Source: Candidatus Gastranaerophilales bacterium
Lineage (GTDB): Bacteria > Cyanobacteriota > Vampirovibrionia > Gastranaerophilales > Gastranaerophilaceae
DNA length: 64,000 bases
NCBI GenBank assembly: GCA_944325155.1
Contig: CALUYY010000001.1
Coordinates: 248,001 to 312,000, forward strand
Direction: 5' to 3'
The translations under genes were made by a program, and so were the position numbers. Of this stretch, positions 54,735-63,418 are shown piece after piece. The number at the start of each line of letters is the position of its first letter. Position 1 is the stretch's first letter. A model generated the notes under the pieces. It was not told the origin of the DNA, made no database searches, and was given only the letters and a program-made list of their open reading frames with translations.

Positions 54735-55475
54735 TTATAAAGAAACACCTCCGTCAATCGGTAAAACCGCACCGGTAATATAGAAAGAGTCATCAGATGC
54801 TAAAAATAATACGGCTTTTGCAACATCTTCATCTGTCCCGAGTCGTCCGAGAGGAACTCTTATTGCATATAAATTTCTGTCTCTGTTACCCAAAATAGGT
54901 GTATCAATAATTCCGGGGGCAACACAATTGACCCTGATACCGTCAGGTGCATAATTCTTTGCAATTTGGCGTGAAAACTGTATAACTGCAGCCTTGCTTG
55001 CACTATATGCATAACTTCTTCCGGTAACATAAGAATGAAGCCCCGCAATTGAAGCGTTATTTATAATGACTCCTTTTTCTCTTAATAAATATGGCTTTAA
55101 ATATTTCGTAACTAAAAATAAACCCGATAAATTAATGTCAAAAGTTTTTTGCCACTCTTTAAGGGAAACGTTTTCAATTTCGGCGGATTCAGGCATTATG
55201 CCTGCATTATTAAACAAAATATCTATTTTTTTATATTTTTTAACAGCCGCAAAAATCATATCTTTAACCCGATTTTCATCGGAAATATCACACTGAATAA
55301 AAAAAGAAACACCGCCTGCATTGTTTATTTCTTCTTCAATTTCAATGCCTTTTTTATAATTTCTTCCGACAAGAATTACTTTTGCACCGTTTTTGGCAAA
55401 TAGTTTTGCCGTTTTTTCTCCGATTCCCGATGTTGCTCCCGTTATTAAAACATTTTTACCTGCAAATGATTCCAT
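54735..55475 (-). CDS. SDR-family oxidoreductase, end of sugar operon
   Basis: A 246-residue short-chain dehydrogenase: TGATSGIG at 12-19, NNAG near 89, Ser142, Tyr157 and Lys161 in YSASK. Probably it reduces a keto group on the modified sugar made by this operon. YerF fills such a role in yersiniose synthesis, but this protein is a classical SDR and homology to YerF is not claimed. It overlaps the transketolase C-terminal gene by 20 nt. Confidence 0.85.
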   Translation of the reverse strand: MESFAGKNVLITGATSGIGEKTAKLFAKNGAKVILVGRNYKKGIEIEEEINNAGGVSFFIQCDISDENRVKDMIFAAVKKYKKIDILFNNAGIMPESAEIENVSLKEWQKTFDINLSGLFLVTKYLKPYLLREKGVIINNASIAGLHSYVTGRSYAYSASKAAVIQFSRQIAKNYAPDGIRVNCVAPGIIDTPILGNRDRNLYAIRVPLGRLGTDEDVAKAVLFLASDDSFYITGAVLPIDGGVSL

Positions 55476-56361
55476 TTTTAGTTTCCGTTAATTTATCAAG
55501 CTTTAATCTTATGTTTTCTTTTGTAAGTCCGTAATAATTCATTTTTTCTTCACAAGTGCCGTAGTTTCTAAATATTTCTCTTTTAAAAGAAACTTCCCGA
55601 ATGTTAACGGGTTTTCCCTCAAATGCTTTTACAACGTCAAAAGTGAGACTTCCTTCAAATTGGGGCGATACAACAAGAATGTTTCCTTCGTTGTAATATT
55701 TTGAAAGCGTTTGATAATCAAAAGGTTCAAGCGTTGTATAATATAGAACCGTTACATCTTTATCTTTGCATGCTTCCATTACATTATCAAGCATAACGGA
55801 AACCGCAATTACGGTTGCCGTTTTGCCTTCTTTTATAACAACCGCCTTATTAAATTCAACATCGGGGTCATAAATTTTATTCGGATAATCCGATATTCTA
55901 AAAAACGTCGGATGGTTATTTCTATACGTCTGATTAAACAATTGCAAAAACTGTTTTTTGGTCCCCGGGGCTATAAACTCGCACCCCGGTATTGCTTTTA
56001 TTATATGCAAATCTTCCGGACAGTAATGAGAATAGCCGTATTTTGAATAATCAATTGAAGCGCCCGTTCCTATAATATTTGCTCCGAATTTCTGATAAGC
56101 TAAATCTAATTTAATTTGCTCTAATGCTCTTTCGATTAAATAAGGCTGAATACCGAAAATGACGGGAATAAGCCCCGCTTTTGCCATGCCTGCCGCAATC
56201 GACATCATGCCGTCTTCAAAAATACCGACATTCTTGCACCTTTCCGGATATTTTTCCATTGATTCTTTTATTGCCCACATCCCGATATCAACGGTAAAAA
56301 ATACGGTATCTTTTTCTTTTTCAATCATTTCGTTTACTCTGTTTAAAAAGGCTCTTCTCAT
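55456..56361 (-). CDS. Transketolase, C-terminal subunit
   Basis: A 301-residue protein with the pyrimidine-binding and C-terminal domains of a split transketolase. VGIFEDGMMSIAAGMA carries the catalytic Glu that activates thiamine diphosphate. It pairs with the upstream 264-residue half (4-nt overlap). Split transketolase-like enzymes also occur in secondary-metabolite and surface-sugar operons, where they transfer two-carbon ketol units. Placement inside this sugar operon argues for a dedicated role rather than the pentose phosphate pathway. Confidence 0.88.
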   Translation of the reverse strand: MRRAFLNRVNEMIEKEKDTVFFTVDIGMWAIKESMEKYPERCKNVGIFEDGMMSIAAGMAKAGLIPVIFGIQPYLIERALEQIKLDLAYQKFGANIIGTGASIDYSKYGYSHYCPEDLHIIKAIPGCEFIAPGTKKQFLQLFNQTYRNNHPTFFRISDYPNKIYDPDVEFNKAVVIKEGKTATVIAVSVMLDNVMEACKDKDVTVLYYTTLEPFDYQTLSKYYNEGNILVVSPQFEGSLTFDVVKAFEGKPVNIREVSFKREIFRNYGTCEEKMNYYGLTKENIRLKLDKLTETKNGIICR

Positions 56362-57152
56362 AAAGCTTCCACCTCTCTTGTCAATTGCTCAAGTTCAAAT
56401 TTATCCGGGCTTTTATGAAACCAGATATCGTTTTTCATCATCGTTTCAGACCCGAATCCCCTTATGGTCTTTGCAATAACCGCTTTTGGTTTTCCGTTTT
56501 TTAAAAGCTTTAATTCACAAAACACTTTTTCAAGCTCAAATTCATTATGTCCGTCAACTTTTCTTACATCAAAATTAAATGCTTCCAGTTTTTGTTTCAT
56601 ATCGAACATATTAACCATTGAGCCTGCGGAATTGTTGTCATCAATTATGACAAAAAGGTTATCAAGCTTATTTGATGAGGCAAAAAGACACGCTTCCCAC
56701 ATTGTGCCTTCCATAAATTCGCCATCCCCGCATAAAACAAAAATATTTGATTTAAGGTTTTTAATTTTCTTTGCATATGCCGTTCCCGCCCCGAAAGGAA
56801 GCCCATGACCCAGAGAACCCGCATTATTTTCAATTCCGCCTTCAAATTTGGTTAAATCCGTTTGAATACAATATCGGCTGTCAAACTTTCCTATATTATT
56901 TGCCACATCTTTAAAATCGAAAAATCCTTTTTCAATTAAAACGGGATACAACGCAAGGGTTGCCTGCCCTTTTGAAATAATAAAATAATCTCTGTTTTCA
57001 TCATTTGCCTTTTTGCGGGACCAATTCATGATTTTATCGTACAGAACCCAAATAATTTCAAGACATGAAAACACGCTTTGCAAATTCCCGTCTTTACATT
57101 TATAAGAAAGATATAAAGCAGTTTTTCTTAATTTTTTTGATATTGTTTGCAT
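56358..57152 (-). CDS. Transketolase, N-terminal subunit
   Basis: A 264-residue thiamine-diphosphate-binding half of a split transketolase: SLGHGLPFGAGTAYAKK, then CGDGEFMEGTMWEA with the GDG-x~25-N metal/cofactor motif ending in IDDNN. It overlaps the aldolase-glycosyltransferase gene by 25 nt and the C-terminal half by 4 nt, so the stoichiometry is coupled. Confidence 0.9.
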   Translation of the reverse strand: MQTISKKLRKTALYLSYKCKDGNLQSVFSCLEIIWVLYDKIMNWSRKKANDENRDYFIISKGQATLALYPVLIEKGFFDFKDVANNIGKFDSRYCIQTDLTKFEGGIENNAGSLGHGLPFGAGTAYAKKIKNLKSNIFVLCGDGEFMEGTMWEACLFASSNKLDNLFVIIDDNNSAGSMVNMFDMKQKLEAFNFDVRKVDGHNEFELEKVFCELKLLKNGKPKAVIAKTIRGFGSETMMKNDIWFHKSPDKFELEQLTREVEAL

Positions 57153-60100
57153 ATATTTTGTTCCTTATTTTTAAAATATTTTTCAGCTTCAAAAGATAAA
57201 ATTTTAGATTTTATATATTTAACCTTGTTATAAGTTTTGGGCACAAGCCGTCGCCACAATTTAAAAATAAGACCCTGCGGCTTTTTGTTATATATGGAAG
57301 CGTAATCGGCAGCAAGAAGGTACTCATTGCTTGCCGTTTTTCGCATATTTATAACATTCTCCAAAAAATAGCGGTGCAAAAATCTGCGAAACAATATTCC
57401 CCAAAGTCTGGTAAATATATTTTTAGAAAACAAATATTCTCTAAATAAATACCCGTTTTCAATAATTTGATATGAAGTTTTGTATTCTGTTGATTGGTTT
57501 TCGCCCCAGCGATACAGCCCGTACGGTTCAGATGTCAAATAAACGGAATAATTATTTTCCAAACAATAATTTGCAATCAAATCTGCCATTATACCATGTT
57601 TTGAATTAAAGCCCCCGATACTGATTAGCGCCTCTCTATTGTATGTTGAACCGTTTGTGGGAGCAGATCCTCCGATGTGCCCCGTAAAAAGCGGAGAAAA
57701 ATGCGTTTGTTTATAAAATTTATAAGACATGGGCTTTTGCGAGAATAATTTATTCATTTTTTTTACAAGTTCATTACTTGCTTCAATATTATTTGGGTCA
57801 TATTTAAATTGATACCCTGATGCACAAACGGCACCAAGAGGTTTTCCCTTTTTTGAAAGTAAAAATTCAACAGCTTTGCCCATTTTGTATAATGCATTTG
57901 AAACAAGTAAATCATCATCATGCAACATCATTACCCATGGCGCTCTTGAAAGTAAAATGCCGCGGTTAAAATTATCCGCAACTTCAAGCGTTTCTTTGTT
58001 TCTGTAATATGTAATTCGTTTATTATTTAGTTTTTCAATATATTTTTGTATCTTATTAGGCGTGCCGTCATAACGCTCATTATCCACTACGGTTATATCC
58101 CATTTAAAATCAACGGGTTCTTGATTTAAAACGCTTTCAACGGCTTGAATAAAATAGTCATATCTTTTGTAACAAGGAATAAAAACCGTTATTAAGGGGT
58201 TATCTATACTTTTTTTATTATCAATAAGACAGACCGATTCAATATTTTCGGTATTTTTAAAACAATTAGTCTTGGATTCATAATTTATGATATCTTTTTG
58301 ACAGCTTAATTTTTTTCCGCCGTAATCGTATTTGTTATCAAAAATGCCGTATATTATATCTCCGATTTTAACCGGCAAAAAGAAAATTTTTTTTATTGTT
58401 TTATTTTTATTTTCCAAAGCTGATTTAATTACAAAATTCGGGAAAAGAGATATAAAAAACATTCTGTAAAAGCGCCCTTTTAACATTTTATTAATAATCC
58501 TGCGATTTTTTAAAACATCAAAAGGAATAAAATCACCGTATAGACGATAATAAAGCAATAATGTGGGATTAAAAGGGGACAGTGTCCAATTTTTAAACGT
58601 TAAAATATCATACTTGATTGAATTATATTCATCAGGCAAATTTTCAACCATCAAAGGCCAGGATTTTACCCACAAATTAAATGCGCTTTTATTTTTCATC
58701 CAAAATGAAGCGCTGTAAGGCATATATTCAAATGCTTCAGTCTTGATATAAAAAGCGCTGAATCCGTTTACAATTTCATGAAAAACAGAAATCGGGCCCC
58801 ATAAGCCTAAATTAATTCCCCTTTTTACGGGCTGATTATATACAAGTCTTTTTGCAAAACCGGAAGAATAAATAATAGACCCTAAAGAAGTCATTTCTCC
58901 AAACATTTTATATGCAAGCTCTATGCAGCTGTCATAATTTTTTTCTATGACCTTTGTTTCTTCGGTTTGATGAGGATAAACAACAATAAAATCTTTTTTA
59001 TTTTCAAATGCTTTTATAATATTTTTATACACGTTTTTTATAACGGGAAAGCTTCTGTCCCTGCAAGGCCAGATAATATTATATTTATCCGATGTCGATT
59101 TAAGAGAATATACAACTTTTTCATCCAAGTCATTCGGATAAGTTTGTTTATTATCATATTTTTCATAAAAAACATTTTGAAATTTGTATTTTTCTATAAT
59201 ATTTTTTGTATCGTCGTTATCACTGCTGTCAAGAAAAATTAAATCAATTCCGTATTCAAAAAATTCTTTTGCTTTATTATCAAGCCAATAGCGAACCGCA
59301 TTTATTCTGTTACACGTCGGAACAATTATACAAAATTTATACGTTTCTTTTCTTATTTTATAAAGGGTATTTAGCGCCGTTGTTTCCGAAAAAATTATTC
59401 TTTCTTCCTTTGGAATTGCTTTAATACATTTTTCAATAATTTCATCCGAAACTCCAGATTTTTTGTAATATCTTGCAAAATCAGGGTTAGCGTTATATTT
59501 TGCGCTTATAAAATAAGGAATTGAATACCCCCACTTTTCTTTTTTATAAATATCGGATAAATATTTATCAAAAATCTGAATTAACGGTTCAACTTTATAA
59601 GATTTACCGCAATTCTCATTTAAAAATTTTGCAATAACCTCCGTATTTAAATTCCCTGCCCCTCTTCCCATGCCGTATACACTTGAATCTATAATCAAAT
59701 CTCTTTTTGAATTTGCTTTTATAAAGGCCTCTGCCGTATCAAACGCCTGCATCAGATTATTATGCCCGTGATAGCCGATTAAAATTCCTTCTTTTAAATT
59801 TTCGTCTGCCAATTTTAAATAATGGACAAGATCTTCTTTATACATTGTTCCCCAGCTGTCAACAATATATATTGCCATCGGATTTAGTTCGCTGAAGGTT
59901 TTTATCATATCAACAAATTCTATATCATCATATTGACTGACCCTTGCCGGCTGAACACAAAGCCTGTACCCTTTTTGAACAATACCCCTGCAATATTCAA
60001 ACCCTTCTTTTAACATTTTTTTCCAAACAATCACTCTTATAATCTGGGGCAGCCCCTCCCTGTATGGTTCCAATTTATCCAAAGGCAAAGGATTTACAAC

Positions 60101-60340
60101 TTCCGCCATAACGGCATACAATTTATTTTTATCTTTAATAAATTCTTGTGTTCGGCAAATATCCGAAAAAACACACCTTTTCTTATCGTAAGGTTCATCC
60201 TTAATAAATCCTAATTCAATAATATCGATGCCTGCATTTGATAATTTATTTGAAATATCATCAATTACACCTTCGCCAAATTCCCAATTATTTATGTATC
60301 CGCCGTCTCTTAACGTACAATCAAGCAATTTTATCTGCAT
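57128..60340 (-). CDS. Fusion: DRE-TIM aldolase + two glycosyltransferase-like domains
   Basis: 1070 residues in three parts. Residues ~1-310 are an HMGL-like/4-hydroxy-2-oxovalerate-aldolase-type DRE-TIM barrel, with LDCTLRDGG at 6-14, metal ligands HGH (191-193) and GMGRGAGN at 223-230. Residues ~335-640 look like a family 2 glycosyltransferase (IIVPTCNR, LIFLDSSD). The last part, from about 700, is a clearer GT2 domain with VFIPCYKRYDYF and the nucleotide-sugar DXD motif in LHDDDLL. The aldolase should break or make a carbon-carbon bond involving pyruvate or a similar keto acid. Fusion to glycosyltransferases ties it directly to surface-glycan assembly. Confidence 0.8.
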   Translation of the reverse strand: MQIKLLDCTLRDGGYINNWEFGEGVIDDISNKLSNAGIDIIELGFIKDEPYDKKRCVFSDICRTQEFIKDKNKLYAVMAEVVNPLPLDKLEPYREGLPQIIRVIVWKKMLKEGFEYCRGIVQKGYRLCVQPARVSQYDDIEFVDMIKTFSELNPMAIYIVDSWGTMYKEDLVHYLKLADENLKEGILIGYHGHNNLMQAFDTAEAFIKANSKRDLIIDSSVYGMGRGAGNLNTEVIAKFLNENCGKSYKVEPLIQIFDKYLSDIYKKEKWGYSIPYFISAKYNANPDFARYYKKSGVSDEIIEKCIKAIPKEERIIFSETTALNTLYKIRKETYKFCIIVPTCNRINAVRYWLDNKAKEFFEYGIDLIFLDSSDNDDTKNIIEKYKFQNVFYEKYDNKQTYPNDLDEKVVYSLKSTSDKYNIIWPCRDRSFPVIKNVYKNIIKAFENKKDFIVVYPHQTEETKVIEKNYDSCIELAYKMFGEMTSLGSIIYSSGFAKRLVYNQPVKRGINLGLWGPISVFHEIVNGFSAFYIKTEAFEYMPYSASFWMKNKSAFNLWVKSWPLMVENLPDEYNSIKYDILTFKNWTLSPFNPTLLLYYRLYGDFIPFDVLKNRRIINKMLKGRFYRMFFISLFPNFVIKSALENKNKTIKKIFFLPVKIGDIIYGIFDNKYDYGGKKLSCQKDIINYESKTNCFKNTENIESVCLIDNKKSIDNPLITVFIPCYKRYDYFIQAVESVLNQEPVDFKWDITVVDNERYDGTPNKIQKYIEKLNNKRITYYRNKETLEVADNFNRGILLSRAPWVMMLHDDDLLVSNALYKMGKAVEFLLSKKGKPLGAVCASGYQFKYDPNNIEASNELVKKMNKLFSQKPMSYKFYKQTHFSPLFTGHIGGSAPTNGSTYNREALISIGGFNSKHGIMADLIANYCLENNYSVYLTSEPYGLYRWGENQSTEYKTSYQIIENGYLFREYLFSKNIFTRLWGILFRRFLHRYFLENVINMRKTASNEYLLAADYASIYNKKPQGLIFKLWRRLVPKTYNKVKYIKSKILSFEAEKYFKNKEQNICKQYQKN

Positions 60341-60353
60341 TATTTTACCCTTT

Positions 60354-62060
60354 TTATAATTTCATTAATTCTATAAAGCTGTTCTCATCCATTAAAGGTT
60401 CTTGTTTATACAAAATCTCTTTTCCAAAGTTAGGAATAAGACAGGTGTTTTCCCTCAATAAAATTTCGACCAGCTTTGGTTTTTTAATCTCAAAAATAGT
60501 TCCGTCAATTTGTTCTTTATTTACAATTTTTTTATATTCAATACCGTATGAAAAAGCGATTTTTTCAAAATCGGGGGCATAATATCCCGTATCTTTCGTT
60601 GTTAAATAAAAATTTGAATTAAAATTTTTCTCTTGAAAATGCCTTATCATGCCAAGAGCCCTGTTATTCAAGACAATCATTAAAACTGGTACATTATTTT
60701 TTGATATATATTCAAGCTCCTGCAAATTCATCTGCATACCGCCGTCGCCGGATATCATAATAACTGGCTTTTTTAGTGCCTCGTAAACGCCTATTGAAGC
60801 GGGAAGAGAATACCCCATGGCACCCAGCCCCGCAGACATAAAGACATTTTGCCCTTTTTTAATTTCAAGCGCTTGTGCCGCCCAAACTTCATTTTGCCCG
60901 ACATCCAGCGTATATTGAAAATCCTTGGGTGCAAAAGCGCTTATTTTTCTTAAGAAAATATGCGCTTCTTCCGTATCGTTTTTAAATTCCAGACAGCTTT
61001 TTATTTTTCCTGTAATCAAATTCCAATTCTTATCTCTTTTGATAAAATCGGGTTTAAATTCAAGCATTTTTTCCAAAAATTCTTTAACATCAATATTGAT
61101 TCCGGTTTCGTTTTTTAAAAGCTTATGTTTAAGTTCTTCCTTATCGATTTCAACTCTTATAAGTGTTTTGTATTCGGGAATAATATTTCTTTTATTGCCG
61201 GTTTGTTTTATATCAAGCCTGTTTCCCAAAGATAAAATTAAATCGGCTTTAGCTAAAGAAATATTTGCGTATCTGTGTCCGTTAGTACCGATAAATCCTA
61301 AATTAAAGGGGTTATCATATTCAAAAATATCAAATGCGCTCATGCTTGTAACAAAAGGTATTTGCCATTTTTCAATAAATTTATTCAATAATTTTTTTGA
61401 ACTTTTATCCTTAGCTCCAGCTCCCGCTAAAATTATCGGTCTTTTCGCATTATTTAAAAGCTTAAATACATTTTTAGCGCTAAAATCTTTTTTTATTTCT
61501 TTTATTTTATATCCTTTTAAATTTTCTTCATCGATAAAAGCTCTTTGTATATCTGCGGGAACATCAATTAAAACGGGTCCCTTTCTTCCGTTAAGTGCAA
61601 GGTTATACGCTTTTTCAAGTTCATATTTTATATTATCCGCTTTATCAATTTTAACCGCATATTTTGTTATCGGTTTTACGATTTGTACAATATCGGTTTC
61701 CTGAAACCCGGATTGTCTTATTTTCAATTTTCCTTTTTGTATATATGTATCAACCTGCCCCGTTATGAAAATAACGGGTATTGAATCAAACCATGCGTTT
61801 GCAATTCCGGTTACAAGATTTAATGCCCCCGGGCCGGATGTTGCAATAACGGCTCCCATATTGCCGCTTGCAAGCGCATAAGAGCACGCCGCAAACGATG
61901 AAGCCTGCTCATGGTAATTTAATTTTATTGAAATCTTATCGTCGAATTTTCTTACAGAATCAATCAGGTGGCAAACGACACCGCCCGGATACCCGAATAT
62001 TGTTTTTATTTGTTTTTGAATTAAGAATTTAATAATATAATCGCTTACTTTTATTTGCAT
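60354..62060 (-). CDS. Thiamine-diphosphate enzyme, acetolactate-synthase-like (YerE-type)
   Basis: About 568 residues starting at MQIKVSDYII; the ATG eight codons earlier is possible. All three parts of the ALS/pyruvate-decarboxylase fold are present. The catalytic Glu51 lies in NYHEQASSF, there is a vestigial FAD-type middle domain, and GDGGMQMNLQELEYI is the cofactor motif. In yersiniose A synthesis YerE adds a two-carbon unit from pyruvate to the 4-keto group of a CDP-3,6-dideoxyhexulose. Sitting directly after rfbH, this gene probably does the same. It overlaps rfbH by 10 nt. True branched-chain amino acid synthase is less likely here. Confidence 0.82.
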   Translation of the reverse strand: MQIKVSDYIIKFLIQKQIKTIFGYPGGVVCHLIDSVRKFDDKISIKLNYHEQASSFAACSYALASGNMGAVIATSGPGALNLVTGIANAWFDSIPVIFITGQVDTYIQKGKLKIRQSGFQETDIVQIVKPITKYAVKIDKADNIKYELEKAYNLALNGRKGPVLIDVPADIQRAFIDEENLKGYKIKEIKKDFSAKNVFKLLNNAKRPIILAGAGAKDKSSKKLLNKFIEKWQIPFVTSMSAFDIFEYDNPFNLGFIGTNGHRYANISLAKADLILSLGNRLDIKQTGNKRNIIPEYKTLIRVEIDKEELKHKLLKNETGINIDVKEFLEKMLEFKPDFIKRDKNWNLITGKIKSCLEFKNDTEEAHIFLRKISAFAPKDFQYTLDVGQNEVWAAQALEIKKGQNVFMSAGLGAMGYSLPASIGVYEALKKPVIMISGDGGMQMNLQELEYISKNNVPVLMIVLNNRALGMIRHFQEKNFNSNFYLTTKDTGYYAPDFEKIAFSYGIEYKKIVNKEQIDGTIFEIKKPKLVEILLRENTCLIPNFGKEILYKQEPLMDENSFIELMKL

Positions 62061-63418
62061 AATGTTTTCGCTTTCATATCGCAAAATTCGGCGATTGTAT
62101 CCGATATTTTTATCATATCTTCTTCATTAAGCATCGGATAAACTCCTGTCCAAAAAGTTGAATTCATTATAAATTCGGTATTTGAAAGAAGATTATAGTA
62201 TTTATCATTCAATTCTTTTGAATTTATAATTTTTGAATTTCCTATTCTGAAATCAACGTCGTTTTCCGTTATCATCGGCTGTCTTAAAATATTTCCCGCA
62301 AATAATTGTCTTGTTCCTATGCCGTTATTTTCCAGATATTGAACAAGTTCATTTTTTGTAAAAGGAGCATTCTTTTTAACCGATATCAAAAACCCGAACC
62401 ATGAAGGCTTAACATTATCTTCAATTTCGGGCAGAATTAAAAACTCATTTAATTTTTGAAGCCTTGAATATAAAAATTCGGCATTTTTTGTTCTTTTTTC
62501 AATAAAATCTTCAATTTTATCAAGCTGTGAAACGCCGAGCGCCGCCTGCCAATCCGTAATTTTTAAATTGTATCCTATATTTGAATATGTATATTTATGG
62601 TCATATCCGAAAGGAAGATTCCCGAATTGCCTTGAAAATCTTTTTTTGCAAACATTATCAACCCCGGGCGGACAAATACAATCTCTGCCCCAATCCCTGA
62701 ATGAAAGCAAAATTTTATGCAATTCCGGGTTGTTTGTAACAACGGCACCCCCTTCCCCCATTGTTATATGGTGTGCGGGATAAAAACTGAATGTTCCTAT
62801 ATCGCCAAAACTACCCGTTTTTTGCCCTTTGTATTCCGCTCCCAATGCATCGCAGGAATCTTCAATAACCCATAAATTATATTTTTTTGCCAAATTTAAA
62901 ACATTATCCAAATCAAAAGGATACCCTAAGGTATGTGCTATAAAAATTGCTTTCGTTTTTTTAGAAATTGCTTCTTCAATTTTTTCTATCGAAATATTAT
63001 AGCTTCCAATTTCAACATCAACAAAAACAGGGATAAGCCTGTTTTGAAAAATCGGATTTATTGTGGTCGGAAACCCTGCCGCAACGGTTATAACCTCATC
63101 GCCTTTTTTAAGCGCCTTTTCTTTTAATTTAGGAGACGTTAAAGCGGACAATGCAAGCAAATTTGCGCTTGAACCCGAATTTGTACTTAGGGCATATTTA
63201 ACATTTAAATATTTAGCTAATTTTTCTTCAAACTCTTTGTTAAATCTGCCCGATGTAAGCCACATATCAAGCGTGGCATCAATCATATAAGATAAATCAT
63301 TCCAATCAAGAAATTTTCCCGACACGGGGATATATTTCTTTTGCCTATTTTGAATCGAAACCGCCCCAAAATATTCTTTTGCGGCTTCTTTTACTTTATT
63401 GCGCAAGTTTTCATCCAC
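62051..63418 (-). CDS. rfbH: CDP-6-deoxyhexulose 3-dehydrase RfbH (E1)
   Basis: A 455-residue DegT-family protein with E1-specific changes. The PLP lysine is replaced by His in SFYPAHHITMGEGG (His216/217), giving a PMP enzyme. Four cysteines (189, 247, 249, 257) match the C-X57-C-X1-C-X7-C [2Fe-2S] motif exactly. It removes the 3-hydroxyl of CDP-4-keto-6-deoxyglucose, leading to 3,6-dideoxyhexoses. The usual reductase partner (E3, RfbI type) is not in the window. It overlaps rfbG by 28 nt. Confidence 0.95.
   Translation of the reverse strand: MDENLRNKVKEAAKEYFGAVSIQNRQKKYIPVSGKFLDWNDLSYMIDATLDMWLTSGRFNKEFEEKLAKYLNVKYALSTNSGSSANLLALSALTSPKLKEKALKKGDEVITVAAGFPTTINPIFQNRLIPVFVDVEIGSYNISIEKIEEAISKKTKAIFIAHTLGYPFDLDNVLNLAKKYNLWVIEDSCDALGAEYKGQKTGSFGDIGTFSFYPAHHITMGEGGAVVTNNPELHKILLSFRDWGRDCICPPGVDNVCKKRFSRQFGNLPFGYDHKYTYSNIGYNLKITDWQAALGVSQLDKIEDFIEKRTKNAEFLYSRLQKLNEFLILPEIEDNVKPSWFGFLISVKKNAPFTKNELVQYLENNGIGTRQLFAGNILRQPMITENDVDFRIGNSKIINSKELNDKYYNLLSNTEFIMNSTFWTGVYPMLNEEDMIKISDTIAEFCDMKAKTLCK

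Noticed and set aside
60354-62060. Acetolactate synthase for valine/isoleucine synthesis pairing with ilvC
   Set aside because: It sits 25 kb away from ilvC, within an overlapping sugar operon next to rfbH, and has no small regulatory subunit gene. A YerE-like role fits better.
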